From: Lachnoclostridium sp. UBA1308 | GTDB taxonomy: Bacteria > Bacillota > Clostridia > Lachnospirales > Lachnospiraceae | Direction of reading: 5' to 3' | Length of the DNA stretch: 64,000 nucleotides | Assembly (NCBI GenBank): GCA_002307215.1 | Contig: DBTU01000031.1 | Span: forward strand, 154,232 to 218,231 | In this document: one piece after another, positions 32,515 through 40,908 of the stretch | How the letters are laid out: the number at the start of each line of letters is the position of its first letter | Numbering within the stretch: the first letter of the stretch is position 1 | Notes under the pieces: generated by a model | Told to the model about the DNA's origin: nothing | The model's input: only the letters and a program-made list of their open reading frames with translations | Databases searched by the model: none | Translations under genes and position numbers: made by a program

Positions 32515-35218
32515 TACTAATATCCTCTCCTTCCAAGGGAAGTGTAAATTGAAAAACGGCACCACCGTCATTTTTATTAAATGCTTCCATTTTACCATTA
32601 TGAGCTTTTATGATTGACATACAGATTGAAAGACCGACCCCCATTCCTCTTGAGGTGTCTGAATTATGCTTCGCATTATTTACATATCCGTCAAAGATAT
32701 ATGGAAGCTCATGCTCATCGATGCCTTCGCCATGGTCCTTCACCTCAAAGATAGCTGTATTTATTTTTTCCTTCACATCAACCTCGACAATAGAATCCGC
32801 CGCGGAATGTTTGACGGCATTTTCAATCAGGTTAATCAGTACCTGTTCAATCAGTGTGCCATCCATCGGAACAAAAAGTGTGCTATCCGGAACCTTTACG
32901 CTTATTTTTCTGTCAGGAAATCGTTTCTTAATCCGGTCTATCGCTTCGGCTACGATTTCCTCCGCGGCCTCCAAAGTCTTTTTCACGGTAGTGGAGCCCT
33001 CGTTAATTCGTGTTACGGACAGAAGATTCTCAACCATTCGGATTAGCCACTGGGAATCCTCAATAATGTTCGATAAAAGTTTATCCTGTATTGACTTTTC
33101 GATAGCATTTCCTTGGTCACGAATTGTAGAACTGGCTCCTAAAATGGATGTAAGCGGGGTTCGAAGATCATGAGATATGGCACGCAGCAGATTACTTCTC
33201 ATTTTCTCCTTCTCTGTTTCAATGATGATATGACGCTGTTCATCCGATAATAGCTGTCGCTCTAATGCCATTGCAACTTGTGATGCAAGTCTTCGCAAAA
33301 AGGCTCTCTGATATTGAGTCAATAAACTTTTGCTACAGGACAGACCGATTACTCCGAGAACATTACCTTGTGAAATCACAGGCATATAGAAGGCTCCGGA
33401 CCCCATCAACGTATCCGTTCCGGCACCTGCTCGTTTTTGATTCACAAATACCCAGTGAGCAACTGCTCTTTCGTCCTCTGACATCAGGAAGTTAGTATCC
33501 TTGTCTGCCGGATACTCAAGTACGGTTCCGATGGAGCCGCCTCCGGGATCCTTCGTATAAATAATTACAGAGCGTTCAAATAGCTTTGAGATATAACCAT
33601 TTGTAAGAGCAATTATGTTCTCCAGACCCCGTGTTGCGAGAAACTTTTTATTAATTTCATATAAAACCTCAGTCCTGTGTTCCCGCTCAACGGCAAAACA
33701 TGCTTCTGTTTTTATTCGAACCGTTGATGTACATGTAATAAAAGCTACGATCAGCATAATAAGAAAGGTGATGGGGTAACCCGGTTGTATGGTACTAAAG
33801 GTAAAATACGGTTCGGTAAAGAAAAAATTAAAAGTCATAACACTAATCACAGACGCAATAATACCGTATAAATAACCGGTCGTCATTCTTGATACCATAA
33901 GAACGGACAGAATATAAATCATAATCATATTCTGATCTTTGATATTAAGATACCGTAAAATAAAGCATATCAAGGTCGCCGCAGTAAGTACCAGCAATGT
34001 TTTTAACATATCTGTCTTGGAAAAGGAAATATTCTTTGATATTGGAACCTTCTTCTTCCGTAGATGAAATGAATTCTTGGTTGAAGTTCCAGGGATAATA
34101 TGAATCTCGATGGTTGGAAGAAGACTAATCAATCTATCCTCGAGATCGAGTTCAAACAGATTCCACAGCGATTTTTTGTTTCTGCTTTTTCCAATGATAA
34201 TATTTGTAATTCCGGTGAGCTTGGCATATTCCGATATCACTGTAGCGATATCATCTCCGTTCAGTGTTACAACCTCAGCTCCCAACCGTTCTGCCAGTTC
34301 CAGATTTGCTTGAAGCTCTTTCTGCTGCTGATCATTTAAAATATGACTTTCTGTTTTTTCGACATATACAGCAATCCAGGGTGTATGCTGAGTTTCTGCG
34401 GTTCTAGCAGCCCAACGGATACATTTTGCTGAGGTTGGGGAACAGCTAACACAGACTATCATCTTCATCCCGGGCATCTTGGTTGTCATGGAATTCTCAT
34501 TCTGATTGACAAAGCTAATTCGTTCCATTGCCTTCCGCATAGCTATTTCTCGTAGTAATCGAAGATTTTCTTTTGTAAAGAAATGATTTATCGCAGTCTT
34601 CGCTCTTTCCGGTGAATAAATCTTCCCTTCATCAAGTCGAAGAAGAAGCTCCTCCGGTTCGATATCAATCAGCTTTATCTTACTTGCATTGTCAAAGATG
34701 TAATCCGGAATAGTCTCCCGAACGGATATCTTCGTGATATCCTGTACTACATCGTTCAAACTTTCAATATGCTGAACATTAACCGTTGAATAGACATCGA
34801 TGCCCGCATTCAGTAGCTCTTCGATGTCCTGATAACGCTTCTTATTACGGACACCCTCAGCGTTGGCATGCGCAAGCTCATCCACCAGGATTAACTCCGG
34901 TTTTCTTGCCAAGGCTGCATCAAGATCGAATTCCTTCAACTGGATATTTTTATAGTTATATACCTTTGGAGGAATCATAGGCAGTCCCTCCAGTAACTGC
35001 ATGGTTTCCGGGCGCGCATGAGGTTCGACATATCCTATAACGACATCGACACCATTGTGCAATTGATCTCTTGCTTCATCTAACATTGCATAGGTCTTAC
35101 CCACTCCGGCTGCATAGCCTAAGAATATTTTCAGCCGTCCCTGGCCACTGAAACCAGTTGACTTAAGGCTTTCCAATAACAAATCAGGATTAGGTCTGTA
35201 ATCATCCTTGATTTTCAT
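32504..35218 (-). CDS. kdpD: KdpD potassium sensor histidine kinase
   Basis: A full-length 904-residue KdpD. The N-terminal KdpD domain has Walker A-like G-Y-A-A-G-V-G-K-T-Y-A-M-L (about 33) and L-I-L-V-D-E-L-A-H-A-N. A universal-stress-protein-like domain (about 250-370) is followed by four closely spaced membrane helices (about 400-500) and a GAF-like domain (about 510-650). The H-box is A-I-S-H-D-L-R-T-P-L-T-S-I, then N-box L-I-E-N-A-V-K-H-S and G-box G-M-G-V-G-L-S-I. It responds to external and internal potassium and in Firmicutes may also bind c-di-AMP through the USP domain (family knowledge). Start at ATG 35218 behind AGGGGG. Confidence 0.95.
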   Translation of the reverse strand: MKIKDDYRPNPDLLLESLKSTGFSGQGRLKIFLGYAAGVGKTYAMLDEARDQLHNGVDVVIGYVEPHARPETMQLLEGLPMIPPKVYNYKNIQLKEFDLDAALARKPELILVDELAHANAEGVRNKKRYQDIEELLNAGIDVYSTVNVQHIESLNDVVQDITKISVRETIPDYIFDNASKIKLIDIEPEELLLRLDEGKIYSPERAKTAINHFFTKENLRLLREIAMRKAMERISFVNQNENSMTTKMPGMKMIVCVSCSPTSAKCIRWAARTAETQHTPWIAVYVEKTESHILNDQQQKELQANLELAERLGAEVVTLNGDDIATVISEYAKLTGITNIIIGKSRNKKSLWNLFELDLEDRLISLLPTIEIHIIPGTSTKNSFHLRKKKVPISKNISFSKTDMLKTLLVLTAATLICFILRYLNIKDQNMIMIYILSVLMVSRMTTGYLYGIIASVISVMTFNFFFTEPYFTFSTIQPGYPITFLIMLIVAFITCTSTVRIKTEACFAVEREHRTEVLYEINKKFLATRGLENIIALTNGYISKLFERSVIIYTKDPGGGSIGTVLEYPADKDTNFLMSEDERAVAHWVFVNQKRAGAGTDTLMGSGAFYMPVISQGNVLGVIGLSCSKSLLTQYQRAFLRRLASQVAMALERQLLSDEQRHIIIETEKEKMRSNLLRAISHDLRTPLTSILGASSTIRDQGNAIEKSIQDKLLSNIIEDSQWLIRMVENLLSVTRINEGSTTVKKTLEAAEEIVAEAIDRIKKRFPDRKISVKVPDSTLFVPMDGTLIEQVLINLIENAVKHSAADSIVEVDVKEKINTAIFEVKDHGEGIDEHELPYIFDGYVNNAKHNSDTSRGMGVGLSICMSIIKAHNGKMEAFNKNDGGAVFQFTLPLEGEDISNDK

Positions 35219-35252
35219 CTATTCGCCCCCTTCCTACATTTCATGATTTCTG

Positions 35253-35813
35253 CTAGATTAAATTGTCCAGAGAAAGATTCACTTTCAGTACATTCACCGC
35301 AGGTTCACCAAAAAAGCCCAAAAAGCTTTTTATTGTATATTTCTTAATGATGGTTCTGACCGATTCTTTACTGATATTACGCTCTCTCGCAATGCGTGCC
35401 ACCTGATAATCTGCGGCCTCAGGAGATATATTCGGATCAACTCCGCTGGCTGAGGCTGTCACAAGATCAGAAGGAATATCACTTGTGTTATTCGGATCAA
35501 TGTTGTGGAACCAATCGATCCGTTGCTGTACCAATTCATTTTCCTCAGCACTGACAGGGGATAGGTTGGATGTTCCGAGCGGCCTTCCAATCAGGTATTT
35601 TGATTGCGTAAATTCCTGAGCAATCAACTCGGAGCCATAGGCTTTGGTTGTACCATCTGCAAGGGTTATGTTGATGATACTTCCATTGGCCTGATTCGGA
35701 AATACAAGCTGTGCGATACCTGTAATGATACCAGGATATATGATACCGCATAATAAGGTAAAAATAAGAAAGCTAACAATTACAGGTCTTAGATTTTTAA
35801 ATATATTTTTCAT
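35253..35813 (-). CDS. kdpC: KdpC subunit of the K+-transporting ATPase
   Basis: A protein of about 186 residues with one N-terminal membrane helix (L-R-P-V-I-V-S-F-L-I-F-T-L-L-C-G) and a soluble domain. The domain carries G-S-x-L-I-A-Q-E-F-T-Q-S-K-Y-L-I-G-R-P, V-T-A-S-A-S-G-V-D-P-N-I-S-P and A-A-D-Y-Q-V-A-R-I-A, hallmarks of KdpC, which stabilises the KdpA-KdpB complex. Start preferred at ATG 35813; an ATG four codons upstream (35825) is only one base from the G-rich ribosome site. Both start codons and the ribosome site lie in a 33-base segment identical to the one before the unrelated gene at 40904. That is unusual for a core operon gene. Confidence 0.93.
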   Translation of the reverse strand: MKNIFKNLRPVIVSFLIFTLLCGIIYPGIITGIAQLVFPNQANGSIINITLADGTTKAYGSELIAQEFTQSKYLIGRPLGTSNLSPVSAEENELVQQRIDWFHNIDPNNTSDIPSDLVTASASGVDPNISPEAADYQVARIARERNISKESVRTIIKKYTIKSFLGFFGEPAVNVLKVNLSLDNLI

Positions 35814-35885
35814 ATTAATAACCATGCCTTTCTCATAGCCTGCGAACTTTGGGCCGCAGACTACTCCCTCTCACCACATATCAGT
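35809..35885. repeat. Copy of the dispersed repeat supplying the kdpC start region
   Basis: On the minus strand, 35841 down to 35809 is identical over 33 bases to 40876-40908, including GAGAAAGG and two ATGs. Just upstream, CTGCG/CGCAG can pair around GCCCAAAGTT, where the 40.85 kb copy has TAGCCG/CGGCTA. This 105-base kdpB-kdpC gap is wider than the other gaps inside the kdp operon. Confidence 0.75.
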
Positions 35886-35918
35886 GGAAATATTTAGGAT
35901 TAAATATAAACAGTCAAA

Positions 35919-37970
35919 TTATGCAAGGACGGTAACGGTCAGCAAAATATCGATTAGCTTAATTGCTGCAAAGGGTGCTATGATTCCGCCAAGACCGTAA
36001 ATCAGCATGTTACGTTGTAACAGCTTTCCGGCAGACATCTCGTGATATTTTACGCCCTTTAAAGCCAATGGAATCAATGCGATGATAATCAGTGCATTAT
36101 ATATAATTGCGGATAGTATAGCACTTCTGGTATTGGTCAGATGCATGAAATTAAGTACGGCAAGCTCGGGATATATCCCAAAGAACAATACCGGGATGAT
36201 GGCAAAATATTTCGCCACATCATTTGCTACACTAAAGGTGGTCAGGGCTCCTCTGGTCATAAGAAGCTGCTTTCCGATTCGAACAATATCAATCAACTTA
36301 GTCGGACTGGAGTCAAGATCCACCATGTTACCGGCCTCCTTGGCTGCCTGAGTTCCTGTGTTCATGGCAACTGCAACATCTGCCTGGGCAAGTGCCGGAG
36401 CATCGTTCGTACCGTCACCGGTCATCGCTACCAGATGTCCCTTGGACTGGTATTCGCGAATTAGTGCAAGCTTCGCTTCCGGAGTGGCCTCCGCAAGAAA
36501 ATCATCCACTCCGGCTTCCGCCGCGATGGCTGCAGCCGTCATTGGATTATCCCCGGTAATCATGATAGTACGGATACCCATTTTCCTTAGATCCTCAAAA
36601 CGTTCCTTTACTCCGTTCTTTACTATATCCTTAAGATAGATGATTCCCATCACCGTATTATTTTGGGCAACCACAAGAGGGGTTCCCCCTTCACCGGCAA
36701 CTTTTTGTACAAGCTTGTCGCACTCCTTAGGATACTCTCCGCCTTTTTCAATAACATAAGCTTTCACTGCCTCTGCTGCGCCTTTGCGGATTTCATTTCC
36801 CTGAAAATCTACCCCGCTCATTCTGGTAGTTGCTGTAAAGCCGACAAAGGTTGCATCAAGACTTGACAAATCCCTACCGCGGATACCGAAGCGTTCCTTC
36901 GCGAGGATTACGATACTTCTTCCCTCAGGTGTCTCATCTGCTATAGAAGACAGCTGTGCTGCGTCTGCAAGCTCCTGCTCGGTTATGCCATCAAGCGGAA
37001 GAAATTCAGTAGCCTGTCGGTTGCCTAGGGTAATGGTTCCTGTCTTATCAAGTAACAGAACATCCACATCGCCTGCCGCTTCAATTGCTCTTCCGCTCAT
37101 CGCCAGAACATTTGCTTGATTTAATCTGCTCATTCCTGCAATACCGATGGAGGATAGCAACGCACCGATTGTTGTGGGAGCAAGGCAAATCAGCAAGGCA
37201 ATTACATTAGTTATGGATATGGCACTGCCGGAACCTGCCTGTTTGCTTGAAAAAGCAGTAAATGGCAGTAAGGTCGCAGTCACAACAAGAAATATAATGG
37301 TCAGTGTTACCAGTAAAATCTGTAGGGCAATTTCATTCGGGGTCTTTTTTCTCGCCGCACCCTCAACCATCGCAATCATCTTATCTAAAAAGCTTTCTCC
37401 GGCTTCCGCGGTTACCCTGATAATCAACCAGTCGGATAACAAGGTGGTTCCTCCGGTTACGGCACTTCTGTCTCCGCCGGATTCGCGGATGACAGGTGCG
37501 GATTCTCCGGTGATAGCGCTTTCGTCTACCGAGGCAGCGCCATCGATGACTTCACCGTCCATGGGTATCTGTTCACCGGCTACCACATAGACGATATCTC
37601 CTTTTTTTAAGCCATTCGATAATACCTCGGTGTAATCCTTCACATTGTTTACAGCTTTCAACTTCTTCGCTTTAACATCCTTACGTGCGCTTCTTAGGCT
37701 ACTCGCTTGAGCACGACCCCGTCCTTCGGCAATTGCTTCCGCAAAGTTAGCAAACAATACGGTAAACCACAAAATTAAGGCAATTGCCAGAGTGTATCCT
37801 GCATTTTCGTCTCTTATACCTGCAAAGGATAACAGAAATAAAGCCGTTGTCATTGCTGCAGCGATATATACTACAAACATGACAGGATTTTTTATCTGTA
37901 CCTTTGGAGTAAGCTTCATAAAGGACTGCCGAATTGCATCTTTAAAGATATTTGAATTATGATTATTCAT
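35919..37970 (-). CDS. kdpB: KdpB, catalytic P-type ATPase subunit
   Basis: A 683-residue P-type ATPase energising high-affinity potassium import. Actuator motif V-D-E-S-A-I-T-G-E-S-A-P-V, phosphorylation motif L-L-D-K-T-G-T-I-T-L-G-N (catalytic Asp about 307), nucleotide-binding K-G-A-A-E-A-V, and hinge motif M-T-G-D-G-T-N-D-A-P-A-L-A-Q-A-D-V are all intact. Seven membrane helices as expected. It ends with a hydrophobic T-V-L-A. It begins 13 bases after kdpA behind GAGAGGTG. Confidence 0.97.
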   Translation of the reverse strand: MNNHNSNIFKDAIRQSFMKLTPKVQIKNPVMFVVYIAAAMTTALFLLSFAGIRDENAGYTLAIALILWFTVLFANFAEAIAEGRGRAQASSLRSARKDVKAKKLKAVNNVKDYTEVLSNGLKKGDIVYVVAGEQIPMDGEVIDGAASVDESAITGESAPVIRESGGDRSAVTGGTTLLSDWLIIRVTAEAGESFLDKMIAMVEGAARKKTPNEIALQILLVTLTIIFLVVTATLLPFTAFSSKQAGSGSAISITNVIALLICLAPTTIGALLSSIGIAGMSRLNQANVLAMSGRAIEAAGDVDVLLLDKTGTITLGNRQATEFLPLDGITEQELADAAQLSSIADETPEGRSIVILAKERFGIRGRDLSSLDATFVGFTATTRMSGVDFQGNEIRKGAAEAVKAYVIEKGGEYPKECDKLVQKVAGEGGTPLVVAQNNTVMGIIYLKDIVKNGVKERFEDLRKMGIRTIMITGDNPMTAAAIAAEAGVDDFLAEATPEAKLALIREYQSKGHLVAMTGDGTNDAPALAQADVAVAMNTGTQAAKEAGNMVDLDSSPTKLIDIVRIGKQLLMTRGALTTFSVANDVAKYFAIIPVLFFGIYPELAVLNFMHLTNTRSAILSAIIYNALIIIALIPLALKGVKYHEMSAGKLLQRNMLIYGLGGIIAPFAAIKLIDILLTVTVLA

Positions 37971-37983
37971 AGCAATACACCTC

Positions 37984-39672
37984 TCATTTCATAGTCGTAA
38001 AATAATCTGATATCGGCCCGAGCGCTAAGGACGGAAGAAAGCTGAGTGCGCCAATGATCAGTATGATAGCGAGTAACAATCCGATAAACATTCCATTAAC
38101 GGTGGAAAGTGTTCCTTCACTGGCAGCTACCTGTTTCTTCTTTGCCAGATTACCGGCAAGGAATATCACCGCAAGGATTGGAATATAACGAACCAGTAGC
38201 ATGATGATGCCGCCAAGGACATTCGTAAAGATATTATTGGCACTGTAGCCTCCGAAGGCACTTCCGTTATTATTTCCCATGGAAGAAAAGGCATATAGTA
38301 TTTCAGAAAAGCCATGTGCGCCGGAATTGGTTAGCCAGGATGTAACAGAAGGATGAAGGACCGCCGCTGCGGTACCAATCAAGGTCAGTAGCGGAGGAGT
38401 CAGAACAATCAGGCAGACCATCTTCATGTCATAGGGTGCTACTTTCTTACCAAGGTATTCCGGTGTTCGCCCGACCATCAGTCCTGCGATAAAAACTGTC
38501 AGCATTACAAAAGCCAGCATGCCATATAGTCCGCTTCCGACACCACCGAACACTACCTCACCGATCTGCATCAGGAACAGGTATATCATCCCGGAAAGCG
38601 GTGTATAGCTATCGTGCATGGAATTGACAGAGCCATTAGAGGCTGCGGTGGTAGCTGTCCCCCATAAGGAGGAGGTTCCGATACCGTGGATGATTTCCTT
38701 GCCCTCTATATTACCGGATACTGCTACTCCGGTGTAGGACGGAGCAGTATACATTTCACTTACCGAAACGGCTGCAAGGGAAACAATGAAGATAATTAAC
38801 ATGACTGCGTATACCGATCGCCCCTGCTTACTGTCCTTAACGGCTTTCCCAAAGGAAACACAAAGTGCTGCAGGGATTAATAAGATGGATAACAATTGCA
38901 AAAGGTTTGATAATGCTGTCGGGTTTTCAAAGGGATACGCCGAATTTGCTCCGAAAAAGCCTCCGCCGTTCGTTCCCAGCTGTTTAATCGCAATCTGACT
39001 GGCAGCCGGACCCAGCGGAATGGTCTGTACGGTGCCGTCACTCAGCATAGTCACCTCTTTATAAGAGCTTAGGGATTGAACCACTCCCTGAGATACCAGA
39101 ATAACTGCAAGGATTATGGATAAGGGTATTAATACATACAGGATAATCCGCGTTATGTCCTTCCAGAAGTTACCCAGTGTACTCTGCTGCTTACCCACAA
39201 AACCTCTGATTAATGCATATAATACTGCTATTCCGATTGCTGCAGATAGAAAGTTCTGTACGGTAAGTGCAATACTCTGTGATAAATAGGACAGCGTTGT
39301 CTCACCGGAATATGCCTGCCAGTTTGTATTGGTCACAAAGCTTATCGCAGTATTGAAGGCAAGATCCCAGCTTATGCTGCTCCTATGCTCCGGGTTGAAG
39401 GGTAATACATTTTGAAGGATTAGGATGGCAAATACAAAAACAAATCCAAGTAAACTAAAGACAATTACGGAAAATGCATATTTTTTAGGTGCCATTTCCT
39501 CATCATCCCGCACTCCCATTAGCCGATAAATAGCTCCTTCAACTGGCTTTAGCATGCGAGTAAGGAATACTTTCTGTCCCATCATTACTTGATTTATATA
39601 AATACCAAGTGGTATGGATAATACGATTAATAGAATAATATAAAACAGATCTTGTAGAATCACTTTGCTCAT
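37984..39672 (-). CDS. kdpA: KdpA, potassium-binding and translocating subunit
   Basis: A 562-residue channel-like subunit with about ten membrane helices and the four pseudo-repeated selectivity loops. The clearest are T-N-T-N-W-Q-A-Y-S-G-E-T (about 113), G-T-N-G-G-G-F-F-G-A-N-S-A-Y-P-F-E (about 232) and S-S-M-G-N-N-N-G-S-A-F-G-G (about 460). Length and order match KdpA. The start codon overlaps the kdpF stop (ATGA), so the two are translationally coupled. Confidence 0.97.
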   Translation of the reverse strand: MSKVILQDLFYIILLIVLSIPLGIYINQVMMGQKVFLTRMLKPVEGAIYRLMGVRDDEEMAPKKYAFSVIVFSLLGFVFVFAILILQNVLPFNPEHRSSISWDLAFNTAISFVTNTNWQAYSGETTLSYLSQSIALTVQNFLSAAIGIAVLYALIRGFVGKQQSTLGNFWKDITRIILYVLIPLSIILAVILVSQGVVQSLSSYKEVTMLSDGTVQTIPLGPAASQIAIKQLGTNGGGFFGANSAYPFENPTALSNLLQLLSILLIPAALCVSFGKAVKDSKQGRSVYAVMLIIFIVSLAAVSVSEMYTAPSYTGVAVSGNIEGKEIIHGIGTSSLWGTATTAASNGSVNSMHDSYTPLSGMIYLFLMQIGEVVFGGVGSGLYGMLAFVMLTVFIAGLMVGRTPEYLGKKVAPYDMKMVCLIVLTPPLLTLIGTAAAVLHPSVTSWLTNSGAHGFSEILYAFSSMGNNNGSAFGGYSANNIFTNVLGGIIMLLVRYIPILAVIFLAGNLAKKKQVAASEGTLSTVNGMFIGLLLAIILIIGALSFLPSLALGPISDYFTTMK

Positions 39673-39758
39673 AAATCTTCACCTCGAAATAATACATAAA
39701 ATAGATAGATTAGTAATGTCAGTCCAATCAATGCCGATATAACTAAAACAGCTCCCAT
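39669..39758 (-). CDS. kdpF: KdpF, small membrane stabiliser subunit
   Basis: A 29-residue open frame starting M-G-A-V-L-V-I-S-A-L and ending F-R-G-E-D-L, almost entirely one membrane helix. It has a good ribosome site (GGAGTGACAATT then ATG). Its TGA stop overlaps the kdpA ATG. Position, length and the single helix match KdpF, which stabilises the KdpABC complex in lipid. Short enough to be missed by automatic annotation. Confidence 0.88.
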   Translation of the reverse strand: MGAVLVISALIGLTLLIYLFYVLFRGEDL

Positions 39759-39858
39759 AATTGTCACTCCTTTTTAATACGATATTCTTTATTACGATAC
39801 TAATTATAGTGATCTATTAATAAATATGGTATCAAAGTTAATGAGGAGGGCGTTAAGA

Positions 39859-39894
39859 TTATGTAAATTAAATAACAATTTGTAATTTACATAA
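39859..39894. promoter_or_regulatory. Inverted repeat upstream of the kdp operon
   Basis: Perfect 11-bp arms TTATGTAAATT (39859-39869) and AATTTACATAA (39884-39894), 14 bases apart, about 100 bases upstream of kdpF. It could be a KdpE or other operator, or part of a leader RNA. The rest of 39759-40029 is A/T-rich, with the divergent kdp promoter region unresolved. Confidence 0.45.
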
Positions 39895-40029
39895 GAAAAC
39901 AGATTAACCAATTTGCTTCAAATGAATCCAGAATATATCCGGAGCAAATCAGGAACAAATCCGGTTGACTTTCATATGATTCATATAAGGCTATCAATTT
40001 AAGATATTAATTCTTAGTAAGGAATGAAT

Positions 40030-40605
40030 ATGCGTATGCATGAGTGCAAGAATACCATTCCACATACAATAGTTGACCTTACGAGTCCCGGATATCAGGC
40101 ACGAGTGGGAAATTACTATATCGGACAAACGGGAGAACTTGAATTTGGTCAAGGTTACAGTGCTTGGGGAGGTCTTGTTAACCCGGTAGATTCAGGAGTT
40201 AATCTGTTTTTCGATATTTTTACAATTACAAATTTTTCCGAACAGAGTTATACAGCCCAAATATGGATGAACGCCGGACCGCCAAAGAACTCACAAATAT
40301 CAAGCACTGTGACACCGTCGAATCAGGTTATAGAGCCACCACCAAAACCAAAGGTTTGTGTAAAATACGCGGATGGGTTTAAAGAACCCCTGAGACGTGG
40401 AATCAACATCTTTGACCGCATAGTACCACAGAATTCAACGCTGGTCAGTGATTCTCATAAGGGTTCCATCATTATCGGGCAGGGAGGAACAATCTCAATC
40501 CTTCTAAAATCTAGTTCAATACAAAAGGTTACCGGTACGATTGTATTAACCTGGTGGGAAGAGAAAAGCTGCTCCTATTGTCCTTTTATATTGGGGAGGA
40601 GCTAG
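40030..40605 (+). CDS. Uncharacterised protein, DUF6143-like (paralogue 1)
   Basis: A 191-residue soluble protein. Start chosen at ATG 40030, six bases after AAGGA; the ATG at 40024 abuts the ribosome site. The core reads N-Y-Y-I-G-Q-T, F-G-Q-G-Y-S-A-W-G-G-L-V-N-P, S-G-V-N-L-F-F-D, T-I-T-N-F-S, then N-Q-V-I-E-P-P-P-K-P-K-V and a final T-W-W-E-E. I recognise the pattern as an uncharacterised Firmicute family that I believe is DUF6143; this was not searched. The predicted content is beta-rich, with no signal peptide. The paralogue at 40904 shares the whole pattern. The stop codon (G-G-A-G-C-T-A-G) lies inside the first module of the repeat array, so the C-terminus may have been shaped by repeat insertion. 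Confidence 0.75.
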   Translation: MRMHECKNTIPHTIVDLTSPGYQARVGNYYIGQTGELEFGQGYSAWGGLVNPVDSGVNLFFDIFTITNFSEQSYTAQIWMNAGPPKNSQISSTVTPSNQVIEPPPKPKVCVKYADGFKEPLRRGINIFDRIVPQNSTLVSDSHKGSIIIGQGGTISILLKSSSIQKVTGTIVLTWWEEKSCSYCPFILGRS

Positions 40606-40908
40606 TGTGAAATGAAGAACAATTTCACACCCCTGATTTGAGAGCCGCCGAAAGCGGCACATGGGAGCTAGTGTGGAAAATCAAGATTTTCCACACGGCA
40701 AATTTGTGCTGTCGCCCAAATTCGCGGGTTTGCGGCAGAATGGAGGATTAGTATGAATATAGTCTCGCAAAATCATGCGAGCCATTAGGAACTAAAAATG
40801 AATTCCATTAGAAATTCATTCTTATATTCTGCATATTTTAATATTGTGTTTCTAGCCGAGTGCGGCTATGTTTACAGGCTATGAGAAAGGCATGGTTATT
40901 AATATGAA
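40593..40908. repeat. Array of at least seven short palindromes (modular repeat)
   Basis: Successive hairpins: GTGTGAAAT/ATTTCACAC (40605-40630), GCCGC/GCGGC (40644-40658), a perfect 12-bp stem with a two-base turn (40671-40696), CTCGCA/TGCGAG (40764-40781), ATGAATTCC/GAAATTCAT with one mismatch (40798-40819) and TAGCCG/CGGCTA (40853-40868). A G/C-rich stretch (40697-40737) also folds partly. The first and third hairpins are both introduced by GGAGCTAGTGTG, so that module is duplicated in direct orientation. Parts recur near 25.2, 35.8 and 52.2 kb. It fills the 298-base gap between the two paralogues and overlaps both gene ends. Confidence 0.85.

Noticed and set aside
32610..33173. 187-codon plus-strand frame
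   Set aside because: Antisense to the HATPase/H-box region of kdpD; no ribosome site and no recognisable protein.
37147..37590. 147-codon plus-strand frame
   Set aside because: Antisense shadow of conserved kdpB.
40611..40795. Tiny frames of 9-27 codons in the hairpin array, some behind GGAG-like motifs
   Set aside because: They arise from the palindromic modules, and no protein family was recognised; treated as repeat, not genes.
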